A stretch of DNA of 64,000 nt from the NCBI GenBank assembly GCA_947452315.1, contig CANGCX010000003.1, positions 1-64,000 of the forward strand. The letters are read 5' to 3'. A model generated the notes under the pieces. That model saw only the letters and a program-made list of their open reading frames with translations. It searched no databases and was not told where the DNA came from. Source of the DNA: Opitutia bacterium. GTDB taxonomy: Bacteria; Verrucomicrobiota; Verrucomicrobiia; Opitutales; Opitutaceae. Of the stretch, positions 21,057-30,268 are shown piece by piece (positions within the stretch are counted from its first letter, which is position 1; each line of letters opens with the position of its first letter). The translations under genes were made by a program, and so were the position numbers.

Positions 21057-22505
21057 TTAGGCGAGCAGGCCGCGAAGCACTTCGCCGTGGACATCGGTCA
21101 GTCGGAATTGGCGCCCTTGGTAGCGATAGGTGAGGCGTTGGTGGTCGATGCCGAGGAGGTGTAGGATCGTCGCTTGCCAGTCGTGGACATGTACGGGGTC
21201 TTTGACGACATTGTAACTGAAGTCGTCGGTCTCGCCATAGGCGATGCCGGGTTTCACGCCGGCACCAACCATCCACGTGCTGTACGCGGAGCCGAGGTGG
21301 TCGCGGCCGTGGCCGTCGCGTTTGGTGATGTCGCCTTGTACAAAAACAGTGCGTCCGAATTCACCTGCGAAAATCACCAGGGTGTCTTCGAGTAAGCCGC
21401 GTTGTTTAAGATCGTGGATGAGAGCGGCGGTAGGTTGATCGGTGTCGCGGCACTGGATCTCGAGTTGCGTGGAGAGATTGCGGTGTTGGTCCCATCCGCC
21501 GTGCATGAGCTGAATGAAGCGCACTCCGCGTTCGGCGAGGCGTCGGGCGAGCAGACAATTACGTGCGTAACTGCCAGGTCGGTTCACATCGGGGCCGTAG
21601 CTGGCGAGTGTCGCAGGAGATTCTTTGTCGAGTTCTAGAAGGCCGGGGACGCTGGCCTGCATCTTGAAAGCCATCTCGTATTGCGCGATTCGGGTGTCGG
21701 TCTCGGGGTCACCATGGAGATCGAGCTGGTGGTGATTGAGGCTGGCAATGTCGTCGAGCAGAGCGCGCTTCTGAGCACGGTCGAGACCGGGCGCATCATT
21801 GAGGTACAGGACAGGTTCGCCCTCACTGCGGAGGCGCACGCCTTGGAATTTGGAGGGGATAAAGCCGCTGCCCCAGTAATGTTCGTAGAAAAGTTGGCCG
21901 CAGGTTTTTTCGCGGTCTGAGGAAGTCATCACGACGAACGAAGGTAAATCGGCCGCGAGTGAACCAAGACCGTATGTGAGCCAAGAGCCCATGCTCGGCC
22001 GGCCGGGGATCTGGGAGCCGGTGAGGCAGAACGTGACGCCTGGTGAGTGGTTGACCGCCTCGGTGCGCATCGAGCGAATGAGGCACATATCATCGGACAA
22101 GCCGCCAATATGCGGGAGTAATTCGCTCAGCCAACGACCGGAGTGGCCGTACTGTTTGAACGGTTTTAACGCAGGCAAAATTGGGAATTTTTTCTGCGAG
22201 GCAGTCATCGTTGATAGACGATTGCCGCTACGCACGGATTCGGGGAGTTCTTGAAGGCGGAGTTTTTCGAGGCCCGGTTTGTAATCGAACAGATCGACTT
22301 GGGAAGGACCACCGCCCTGCCAAAGCAGAATCACGCGTTTGGCCTTGGGAGCGAAATGGGGAAGGCCGTTACCGGAGGCTGTTAATGCAGCTAGGGCGTC
22401 GGTGTTAAGTAACGACGTGAGCGCGGCTGCGCCGATGCCGGTGGCGCTGCGGCCGAAAAACTGGCGACGGGTGAGCTGGAGGTGCGCTTCGCTGAGGGGG
22501 TTCAT
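21057..22505 (-). CDS. DUF1501 family protein (Planctomycetes-type, Tat signal)
   Basis: LTRRQFFGRSATGIGAAAL; FAPKAKRVILLWQGGGPSQVDLFDYKP; FAGEFGRTVFVQGDITKRDGHGRDH. Confidence 0.92.
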   Translation of the reverse strand: MNPLSEAHLQLTRRQFFGRSATGIGAAALTSLLNTDALAALTASGNGLPHFAPKAKRVILLWQGGGPSQVDLFDYKPGLEKLRLQELPESVRSGNRLSTMTASQKKFPILPALKPFKQYGHSGRWLSELLPHIGGLSDDMCLIRSMRTEAVNHSPGVTFCLTGSQIPGRPSMGSWLTYGLGSLAADLPSFVVMTSSDREKTCGQLFYEHYWGSGFIPSKFQGVRLRSEGEPVLYLNDAPGLDRAQKRALLDDIASLNHHQLDLHGDPETDTRIAQYEMAFKMQASVPGLLELDKESPATLASYGPDVNRPGSYARNCLLARRLAERGVRFIQLMHGGWDQHRNLSTQLEIQCRDTDQPTAALIHDLKQRGLLEDTLVIFAGEFGRTVFVQGDITKRDGHGRDHLGSAYSTWMVGAGVKPGIAYGETDDFSYNVVKDPVHVHDWQATILHLLGIDHQRLTYRYQGRQFRLTDVHGEVLRGLLA

Positions 22506-24991
22506 GATTTGGTCAGCGTTTCGTCTAGGTTAAGAATCGCGAGGCAGACGGCGGTGTAGGCGGCGTGTTCAGCGGGGGAGAAGGTGAGATCGCGCGGAAT
22601 AGCCCCGACTGTTAGAAACGCTTGAGCGGCGATGGGATCGGCGGTGAAGCGGGCGAGTTGTTTTTCCAGACTGGTGCGGAGAAGTTTTTTCTCGGCAGCA
22701 TCAGGATCGCGGGCAAGGACTAGGCGGAAGGCGTACGCGAGCCGCGTATCGCGAAAGAATGCAGCACGGAGCGCGCGCGACGCGAGTGCACGCGCAGCCT
22801 CGATGTAGGTTGGGTCGTTGAGCGTGGTGAGCGCGTGCAGCGGTGTGCTGGTGATTGCGGTGCGTACCTTGCAGGTGTTACGCGCGGCGGCATCGAACAT
22901 GTTGGAAGGAGCTACGGTGCGGCGCCAAAACGTGTAGAGACTGCGACGGTAGAGGTCTTCGCCGCTGGACTGAGGGTAGGTGAAGTCACGCTCTTTGGTG
23001 ATCGCGAGCGAGTCCCAGATGTCGGCGGGTTGGTAGGGATAAACAGGTTTGCCGCCAAGGCGATCGACGAGGAGCCCGGAAACTGCGAGGGCTTGGTCTC
23101 GGATCATCATCGCGGGAAGACGAATCCGAGCACCGCGAGCGTAGAGGCGATTTTCTGGGTCACGCTCGAGCAGTCCGGGTGTGACGTTTGAAGATTGGCG
23201 ATACGTGGCGCTGGTGACGATGAGGCGATGGAGTGCTTTGGTGTTCCAGCCGCCGTCCCGGTATTCTACGGCGAGCCAATCAAGCAAAGCTTGGTGAACA
23301 GGTGCATCGCTTTGTACACCAAAGTCCTCACTTGTTTTGACAAGGCCAAGACCGAAAAAGGTCTGCCATTGTCGGTTGACGATGACACGTGCGGTGAGGG
23401 GCTGCGCGGGACTCATGAGCCAGCGCGCGAGGCCCAACCGATTGCGCGGTGCATCGGCGGGAAGTGGCGGCAAAAACTCGGGCGTGGCGAAGGCAACTTT
23501 ATCAAGACGCGTCTCGTAGTTACCGCGGTCGAGGATGAACGTATCGCGCGGTTTGCTGTCTTCCATGACCATGACGCGCGGGTAGTCGTCGACTTTGAGC
23601 CGGGCCAAATCGGCGAGCAGTTGGGCTAGCTCGGGATGAACCTGAGCGAGGCCGTGTTTAAAAAAATAGCGACGGAGGTCGCCGTTTTCGAGCTCAGGGC
23701 GTTCCTTGGCGGGGAGGGCGGCGGTGGCGCGGAGGGCGGGGAAAGGAAAGGTTTCGTCAGTGGCGATCTTGGCTTCCCAATCAACACGGAGTTTGACGAG
23801 CAGTTCGTCGGACTTGAGGGCGGCGAGACGGGCTTCGACGGCTGCGAGTTGGGCTTTGTGTTCGGGGGTTGCGAGATCGAGTACGGGTGCTGCGGTTCGG
23901 ACTTTATAAGAGGAGCCGCCGACAAGTCCGGTTTCTGGAACTTTATTAAACGCCGCGAGCAGCGAGTAATAATCACGTTGGGTGATGGGGTCGAATTTGT
24001 GGTCGTGGCATTGGGCGCAGGCGACGGTGAGGCCCAGCCAGTTGGTAGCGGTGGTGTCGACGCGGTCGAAAAGGGTGACGTGGCGTTGTTCCTCAGGAAT
24101 GGCGCCGCCTTCGCCGTTGAGGAGGTGGTTACGGTTGAATGCGGTGGCGATACGCTGGTCGATGGTGGGGTTAGGCAGGAGGTCGCCGGCGAGTTGCTCG
24201 ATACTAAATTGGTCGAAGGGTTGGTTGGCGTTGAGGGCCCGGACGACCCAGTCGCGCCAGATCCATTGGAAGGTGTCGCCGTCTTGTTGGAAGCCGTTGG
24301 AATCGGCATAGCGCGCAGCGTCGAGCCAAGGCAGCGCCATGCGTTCGCCGTAGTGCGGGGAGGCGAGGAGGCGATCGACGAGGCGTTCGTAGGCGCCGGG
24401 TTTTTTATCGGCGAGGAAGGCGGCGAGTTCGGCGGGCGTAGGCGGGAGGCCGGTGAGATCTAGGCTGACGCGACGGATTAACGTCGCCCGCGGGGCCTCG
24501 GGCGATGGGGACAAGTTTTCGGTTTCGAGGCGGGCGAGGACGAAGCGGTCGATGGGATTTTGAATCCAGTTTTCGCCGCGGACGGCGGGCGGCGTCGGGC
24601 GCTTCGGAGCGGAGAATGTCCAATGCGGCGTGAACGGCGCGCCTTCGGCGACCCAGCGGCGCAGGGTATCTTTTTGCGCCGAGGTAAGGATGCGGTGGGA
24701 ATCGGCGGGGGGCATCTGCTCGTCGTCCTCGGTCGAGAGGATGCGGGCGATGAGTTCGCTTTCGGTGGGTTGGCCGGGGACGACAACGGCGTTGGCGAGT
24801 TGGCCTTCGCGGGTGTCGAGGCGAAGCTTGGCTTTGCGTTTGGTGGCGTCTTGGCCGTGGCAGTAAAAACAGTTTTCCGCGAGGATCGGGCGGATGTCGT
24901 GGGTGTAATCGATCGGCGCCGGTGCCGTCGCGGCGGGCACGGGCACGGGCACGAGGGCGACGACGAGAAATAGCGGTATAGACCTTAACAT
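22502..24991 (-). CDS. PSD1 / DUF1549-DUF1553 protein with N-terminal cytochrome c-like domain
   Basis: DIRPILAENCFYCHGQD...KLRLDTREGQL; ACAQCHDHKFDPI; C-terminal DUF1553; ATGA overlap with DUF1501 partner. Confidence 0.93.
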   Translation of the reverse strand: MLRSIPLFLVVALVPVPVPAATAPAPIDYTHDIRPILAENCFYCHGQDATKRKAKLRLDTREGQLANAVVVPGQPTESELIARILSTEDDEQMPPADSHRILTSAQKDTLRRWVAEGAPFTPHWTFSAPKRPTPPAVRGENWIQNPIDRFVLARLETENLSPSPEAPRATLIRRVSLDLTGLPPTPAELAAFLADKKPGAYERLVDRLLASPHYGERMALPWLDAARYADSNGFQQDGDTFQWIWRDWVVRALNANQPFDQFSIEQLAGDLLPNPTIDQRIATAFNRNHLLNGEGGAIPEEQRHVTLFDRVDTTATNWLGLTVACAQCHDHKFDPITQRDYYSLLAAFNKVPETGLVGGSSYKVRTAAPVLDLATPEHKAQLAAVEARLAALKSDELLVKLRVDWEAKIATDETFPFPALRATAALPAKERPELENGDLRRYFFKHGLAQVHPELAQLLADLARLKVDDYPRVMVMEDSKPRDTFILDRGNYETRLDKVAFATPEFLPPLPADAPRNRLGLARWLMSPAQPLTARVIVNRQWQTFFGLGLVKTSEDFGVQSDAPVHQALLDWLAVEYRDGGWNTKALHRLIVTSATYRQSSNVTPGLLERDPENRLYARGARIRLPAMMIRDQALAVSGLLVDRLGGKPVYPYQPADIWDSLAITKERDFTYPQSSGEDLYRRSLYTFWRRTVAPSNMFDAAARNTCKVRTAITSTPLHALTTLNDPTYIEAARALASRALRAAFFRDTRLAYAFRLVLARDPDAAEKKLLRTSLEKQLARFTADPIAAQAFLTVGAIPRDLTFSPAEHAAYTAVCLAILNLDETLTKS

Positions 24992-25002
24992 GCGCGGTGC
25001 GA

Positions 25003-26556
25003 TCAGGCGAGTAAATCAGTGATGACCTTAGCGGGCAGCACGCCTGTGAGTTTCTGGTCGAGGCCTTGAAACTTGTAGGTGAGGCGTTCGTGATCTAGGC
25101 CGAATTGGTGGAGAATCGTCGCGTGGAGATCGCGAATGTGGACCGGGTCTTTGACGATGTTGTAGGAGAAATCGTCGGTCTGGCCGTAGCTGAGGCCGGG
25201 TTTCATACCGGCGCCGGCCATCCACATGCTGAAGCAGCGCGGGTGGTGGTCGCGGCCGTAATCGTTTGGTTTGAGTGTGCCTTGCGAATAAACCGTGCGG
25301 CCGAATTCACCGCCCCAGATAACGAGCGTGTCGTCGAGTAGACCGCGCCGTTTGAGGTCGGTGATGAGGCCGTAGGTGGGGCGGTCAGAATCTTCGCAGA
25401 GCGTTTTGATATTTTCGGGCAGTAGGCTGTGGTTGTCCCAGCTGCGGAGGAAAACTTGGGTGAAACGCACGCCGCGTTCGGCGAGGCGGCGGGCCATGAG
25501 ACAGTTGTAGGCGAAGGTGCCCGGTTCTTTGGCCTTGGGGCCGTAGAGATCCCAGGTGGAAGCGGGCTCGTTGGAGAAATCCGTGAGCTCGGGCACGGAG
25601 GTCTGCATGCGGAAGGCCAGTTCGTATTGAGCGATGCGGGCGTTGGTCTCGGGGTCGCCCACGGTTTCGTAGAGCTGGCGATTCACGTCGTTGACGCCGT
25701 CGATCATGGCGCGTCGGAGGTCGCCGTTGACGCCGGGTGGGTTGCTCAAGTGCAGGACCGGATCGCCGCCGGAGCGGAGGGCGACCGCGGCGTACTCGGG
25801 CGAGAGAAAACCTGAGGCCCATAGGCGGTTGGAGAGCGCTTGGACGTTGCGCGTGACGGGCATCTTCGAGGTGAGCACGACGAAGGTCGGAAGCTCGTCG
25901 TTGACGGCGCCGAGGCCGTAGGAGAGCCACGAGCCGAGCGAAGGTTTCCCGGGAAACATGTTGCCGGTGGTGAGCTGGAGAATCGCCGGCTCGTGGTTAA
26001 TCGCCTCGGTGTGGAGCGATTTGATGACCGTGAGGTGGTCGGCGATTTTCGCGGTCCAAGGATAGAGCTCAGAGACCCAGTGGCCGGCGCGACCGTGTTG
26101 GGCGAATTTGTAAAAACTCGGGGCCACGGGCAGCCGCGCTTGGCTGGCGGTCATGCCGGTGAGAACTTGGCCGCCGCGAACAGATTCAGGAAGGTCGGTG
26201 TTGAAGAGCGATTGGAGGCCGGGCTTGTAATCCCAGGTCTCGAGCTGCGACGGTGCGCCGGCCATGAAGAGATAAATGGCGCGCTTGGCTTTGGGCGCAA
26301 AGTGCGGGACTTGCGCGGCGAGGGCGGCGCCGTCGGCGGGATGACTCGCGGCGCGAGCGGATGAAGCGCCGCGGCCTAAAATGCTCGCGAGACCGGCCCA
26401 AGCGAGGGCTTTGCCGGAGCGGCCGAGAAAGTGGCGGCGCGTCTCGAGGCGCAGCCATTCGTCCTTGAGCGATTGAGGCACGGGGAGGTGCCAGATCGTG
26501 GGGTTTTCGCCGCCGTGGTCGGAGCAGAGGTCGTGGGAATCGTGGGGAGCGGACAT
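25003..26556 (-). CDS. DUF1501 family protein (second copy)
   Basis: TRRHFLGRSGKALAWAGLASIL; FAPKAKRAIYLFMAGAPSQLETWDYKP; WGGEFGRTVYSQGTLKPNDYGRDHH. Confidence 0.93.
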   Translation of the reverse strand: MSAPHDSHDLCSDHGGENPTIWHLPVPQSLKDEWLRLETRRHFLGRSGKALAWAGLASILGRGASSARAASHPADGAALAAQVPHFAPKAKRAIYLFMAGAPSQLETWDYKPGLQSLFNTDLPESVRGGQVLTGMTASQARLPVAPSFYKFAQHGRAGHWVSELYPWTAKIADHLTVIKSLHTEAINHEPAILQLTTGNMFPGKPSLGSWLSYGLGAVNDELPTFVVLTSKMPVTRNVQALSNRLWASGFLSPEYAAVALRSGGDPVLHLSNPPGVNGDLRRAMIDGVNDVNRQLYETVGDPETNARIAQYELAFRMQTSVPELTDFSNEPASTWDLYGPKAKEPGTFAYNCLMARRLAERGVRFTQVFLRSWDNHSLLPENIKTLCEDSDRPTYGLITDLKRRGLLDDTLVIWGGEFGRTVYSQGTLKPNDYGRDHHPRCFSMWMAGAGMKPGLSYGQTDDFSYNIVKDPVHIRDLHATILHQFGLDHERLTYKFQGLDQKLTGVLPAKVITDLLA

Positions 26557-26567
26557 GGCGCGGGCGG

Positions 26568-29500
26568 TTACTTGGTGAGAAATTCGTCGAGGTTAAAAAA
26601 CTGGCTGGAGACGAGCGTCCATTGTGCGAGTTCGACGGGATCGAGATTTTGCCCAACGGGCGTTTCGCCGACGGTGAGTAGGGCGCGGGCTTCGGCGGGA
26701 TTTTTTTCGTAGTAAGTGGCGAAGGTGGCGCGTGTGCGTTCGAGGGCGGTGCGTTCGGTAGGTTTGAGCGCGCGGCCGAGCGTGAGCTGCGCGAGGGTGT
26801 CGAGACGCGCGGTGGCGTCGGGGGAGCTGGCGACGGCGCGCTCGGCTAGCTTGCGGGCGGCTTCGACGAATTGCGGGTCGTTCATCGTGACGAAGGCCTG
26901 CAACGGCGTGTTGGTGCGGGCGCGGCGGACGCACACAAATTCCCGCGAGGTGGCGTCGAATGTCTCCAAGCTCGGCGGCGGGGAGGCGCGTTTCCAAAAC
27001 GTGTACACGCTGCGGCGGTGGAGATCTTCGCCGGTGCCGGGGACGTATTTCTTGGTGTTGGATTCGGGCATCGCGACTTCTTCCCAGAGACCGGGCGGTT
27101 GGTAAGGTTTGACGGGGGCGCCGCCGATTTTTTCCACGAGGAGGCCCGCGGTGGCGAGGGCGGCGTCGCGGAGCATTTCGCCGTCCATGCGGAAGCGCGG
27201 GCCCCGGGCGAGGAATTTGTTGCCCGGGTCGGCGGCGAGCAGCGCGGGTGTCACCGTGGCGGATTGGCGGTAGGTCGCGGACGTGACGAGCGTGCGGTAG
27301 AATTTTTTAACATCCCAACCGCTCTCGCGGAACTCGACGGCAAGCCAATCGAGCAACTCGGCGTGCGAAGGCCGGGCGCCCATGATGCCGAAATCGCCGG
27401 CGGTCTCGACGAGGCCGCGGCCAAAAACTTCCTGCCACATGCGGTTGACGGTGACGCGGGTGAGCAGCGGTTGCTCGGGGGTGAGGAGCCACTCGGCGAG
27501 GGCGCGGCGATCGGGGCGCACGCCGGCGGGGAGCGGCGGCAAAAAGTGCGGGGTGCCCGGTGCGACGCGTTCGACGCGGGCGTAATAATCGCCGCGTTTG
27601 AGGAGATCGGCGTAGGCGGGTTGGGCGCGTTCGCGGGCGACGAGGGTGGGGGCGCCGCCGCGCGTGAGGATGTCGATGCGGTTGTCGAGGACGGCGAGCT
27701 CGGCGGTGATTTTTTTCGCTTCGGCGTCGATCTGGCCGAGGAAGAATTTCTCGGCGACGACGAAGGCTTCGTCCGTGGTCCAGCGGCTGGGATCGGGCTG
27801 ACGCGCGATGATTTCGGCAGCGACGTCTTCGAAGGGCAGGCGGGCAACTTCTTCGGCGGCGAGGGCGCGGTGGTAGAAGCGGATGTCTTGGAAACGGCCT
27901 TCGCGGAGCGGATCGGAATCGTCGCGACGGCCTAGATACGTGGTCGCGGCGGTGCGAATCGTGGTGAGGCTGGAGAGTTGGGATTCGAGCGCGGCGCGGC
28001 GGAAGAGGCGGATGTCGGGCGCGCTGCCATTGCGGAGCGGTTCGCTGTCGGTGTAACGCAGCGGGGCGGCGGAGGTGAGCAACGGGCGCCGCGGGTCGAG
28101 GTTTTCGCTGCGGACGGCGCGGCGGATGGCCTTGCCGTTGAGATAAACCTGGAGGCCGGCGGCGCGGCGGGAACCGTCATAGGTGAAGAAGACGTGTTGC
28201 CAATCGCCGTTGGGGAGGACGTCGCGCGAGACGACGGTGAGGGCGCGACCGGCGGGGCCGTCGGCAAGGTTGATGACTAGGCGATTTTTCTCGAAGAAGA
28301 TTTCCCAGCCGCGGCCCGGACCTTTATCGGGCGAGTGATAACGCGAGAGCAGGGTGCCGTCGCCGGTGCCTCCGCCGCCGGGTTTGGCTCGGGGCATGAA
28401 CCAGCCGCCGGCGGAAAAGGCTTCTTGGGCGTCGACGTCACCAGTGCGGCCGAGGGGTAGGCGCGTGAAAATATCAAAGCGGGCGCTCGGCCAGAACCAC
28501 GATGATTCGCCCCAGACGAGGGGATTGGTGTCGGCCTTGAACGTGGCGGGAAGGGCGGTGCCGGCTAGCGGCGCGGAATTGGTTACGATGTCACCTTTGG
28601 CTTCGTCGAAGCGGAGGCGCAGTTCGAGACCGGCCGGAGAAACCGGTTGCGGACGAGCGCCTTTGGCGAGCCACGTCTTGAATTTGTCGGGGGAATTTTG
28701 CCGTAGCTCGTTGAGGCGCGTTTCGAGGGCGGCGCGTTCGGCGAGGGCGGCGTTGACGGCAGGCAGGGCGGCCTCGGTGGGAACGCGGAGGATCGGGAGC
28801 GGCGCCTCGATGTTAAAATCCCAAGGTTTGTCGGCGGTGTTGTTGAGAAACGCGGCGAGCTGGTAGTGATCTTTTTGAGAGATGGGATCGAATTTGTGAT
28901 CGTGGCAGGCGGCGCAACCGGTGGTCAGACCGAGGAACGTCGCTCCGAAGGCTTCCACGCGGTCGCGCGTGAGGTTCATCGCCACTTCTTCGGTGACGGT
29001 GCCCCCCTCGTTGGTGGTGACGCTGCAACGCACGAAGCCGGTGGCGGCGAGTTCGTCGATGTTCTTGGCGGGAAGGAGGTCGCCGGCGAGTTGTTCGCGG
29101 ACGAACCGGTCGAAGGGTTTGTTGGCGTTGAACGCGCGAATGACGTAATCGCGGTACGGCCAGATGGCGCGGTAGTTGTCGAAATGCAGGCCGTGAGTGT
29201 CGCCGTAGCGAGCGTAGTCGAGCCAGTAACGCGCCCGGTGTTCGCCGTAGCGCGGGCTGGTGAGGAGACGGTCCACGGCGCGTTCGTATGCATCGGGCGC
29301 GGGGTCGGCGAGGAAAGCGGCGACTTCAGCTGGAGTGGGTGGTAAGCCAGTGAGATCGAAGGTGACGCGGCGAATCAAAGTGGCTCGGTCGGCTTCTGGC
29401 GAGGGAGTGAGGTTTTCTTTTTCGAGTCGGGCATAAATGAAAGCATCGACGGGGTTTTGAATTTTAAGCTGTTGCTGTGCGAGCGTCGGCACGGCGGGGC

Positions 29501-29969
29501 GTCGCGGCGCGATGAAGGCCCAGTGGTCTTCGTAGACGGCGCCTTCGCTGATCCATTGGCGGAGCAGGGCGATTTCTTCGGGCTTGAGCGTCTTGTGCGC
29601 CTCGGGGGGCGGCATGACCACTTCCGGATCTTTTGAAAAGAGGCGGGTGACCACCGCGCTTTTCTCGGGCTGGCCTTTGACGATGGCGGGGCCGTTTTTG
29701 CGCGGGGCGAAGGCGTCCGTGGCGACGTCGAGACGGAGTTCGGCTTTGCGGGTGTTTTTATCCGGACCGTGGCAATGGTAGCAGTATTCGGAGAGGATCG
29801 GTTGGATGTGTTCGTTGAAAGAGACTTTCGTGGTGGCGGCTTTGGGGGTAGACGCGGCGACCGCTTGGGCTGCAGAAGACTGTGAACGACCCCAGCCCAC
29901 CTGGGCGAGCAACAGCAGCGAGCTGGCGGTGATCAGACTAAAAAAGGTAACGAGACGAAGGCGGAGCAT
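26568..29969 (-). CDS. DUF1549/DUF1553 protein with N-terminal cytochrome c-like domain and LamG-like insertion
   Basis: ILSEYCYHCHGPDKNTRKAELRLD; GCAACHDHKFDPIS; LamG-like insert (DWQHVFFTYDGSRRAAGLQVYLNGK); 1133 aa. Confidence 0.93.
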   Translation of the reverse strand: MLRLRLVTFFSLITASSLLLLAQVGWGRSQSSAAQAVAASTPKAATTKVSFNEHIQPILSEYCYHCHGPDKNTRKAELRLDVATDAFAPRKNGPAIVKGQPEKSAVVTRLFSKDPEVVMPPPEAHKTLKPEEIALLRQWISEGAVYEDHWAFIAPRRPAVPTLAQQQLKIQNPVDAFIYARLEKENLTPSPEADRATLIRRVTFDLTGLPPTPAEVAAFLADPAPDAYERAVDRLLTSPRYGEHRARYWLDYARYGDTHGLHFDNYRAIWPYRDYVIRAFNANKPFDRFVREQLAGDLLPAKNIDELAATGFVRCSVTTNEGGTVTEEVAMNLTRDRVEAFGATFLGLTTGCAACHDHKFDPISQKDHYQLAAFLNNTADKPWDFNIEAPLPILRVPTEAALPAVNAALAERAALETRLNELRQNSPDKFKTWLAKGARPQPVSPAGLELRLRFDEAKGDIVTNSAPLAGTALPATFKADTNPLVWGESSWFWPSARFDIFTRLPLGRTGDVDAQEAFSAGGWFMPRAKPGGGGTGDGTLLSRYHSPDKGPGRGWEIFFEKNRLVINLADGPAGRALTVVSRDVLPNGDWQHVFFTYDGSRRAAGLQVYLNGKAIRRAVRSENLDPRRPLLTSAAPLRYTDSEPLRNGSAPDIRLFRRAALESQLSSLTTIRTAATTYLGRRDDSDPLREGRFQDIRFYHRALAAEEVARLPFEDVAAEIIARQPDPSRWTTDEAFVVAEKFFLGQIDAEAKKITAELAVLDNRIDILTRGGAPTLVARERAQPAYADLLKRGDYYARVERVAPGTPHFLPPLPAGVRPDRRALAEWLLTPEQPLLTRVTVNRMWQEVFGRGLVETAGDFGIMGARPSHAELLDWLAVEFRESGWDVKKFYRTLVTSATYRQSATVTPALLAADPGNKFLARGPRFRMDGEMLRDAALATAGLLVEKIGGAPVKPYQPPGLWEEVAMPESNTKKYVPGTGEDLHRRSVYTFWKRASPPPSLETFDATSREFVCVRRARTNTPLQAFVTMNDPQFVEAARKLAERAVASSPDATARLDTLAQLTLGRALKPTERTALERTRATFATYYEKNPAEARALLTVGETPVGQNLDPVELAQWTLVSSQFFNLDEFLTK

Positions 29970-30030
29970 GGTCGATAACGTACAGAAGATGGTCGGGAAT
30001 TTTTGAGTTAATCTGCGCCAGCGCGCGTGA

Positions 30031-30042
30031 TTGAAATTTCAG
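30031..30042. promoter_or_regulatory. palindrome TTGAAATTTCAG (candidate operator)
   Basis: Near-perfect dyad (11 of 12 shared with the second copy) in divergent intergenic region. Confidence 0.45.
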
Positions 30043-30157
30043 AAATAAATAGAAGACGGAGCGTTTGGGGTCAGCGAGGCGCGGGGTATGACAAAAAAGC
30101 AAATTCCCTATCGCAACGACTGCAAGGGTTGAGCCTCACGATTTCAAAAAAAATATA

Positions 30158-30169
30158 CTGAAATTTCAG
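30158..30169. promoter_or_regulatory. perfect palindrome CTGAAATTTCAG (candidate operator)
   Basis: 12-nt perfect dyad; second copy 127 bp centre-to-centre from the first. Confidence 0.5.
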
Positions 30170-30268
30170 AGCGACGTTAACCCGTGAAGGTGGTTCGAGC
30201 GCGGGAAACTTGGCTTAAGGGCTGCTCTTAAAGCTTGGCGCGCGCTGCTCGCTGAATCACTACAAATC

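Noticed and set aside
26871-27935. 354-aa plus-strand ORF opposite the large DUF1553 gene
   Set aside because: Gly/Ala/Arg/Glu-rich antisense translation of a high-GC gene; no motifs
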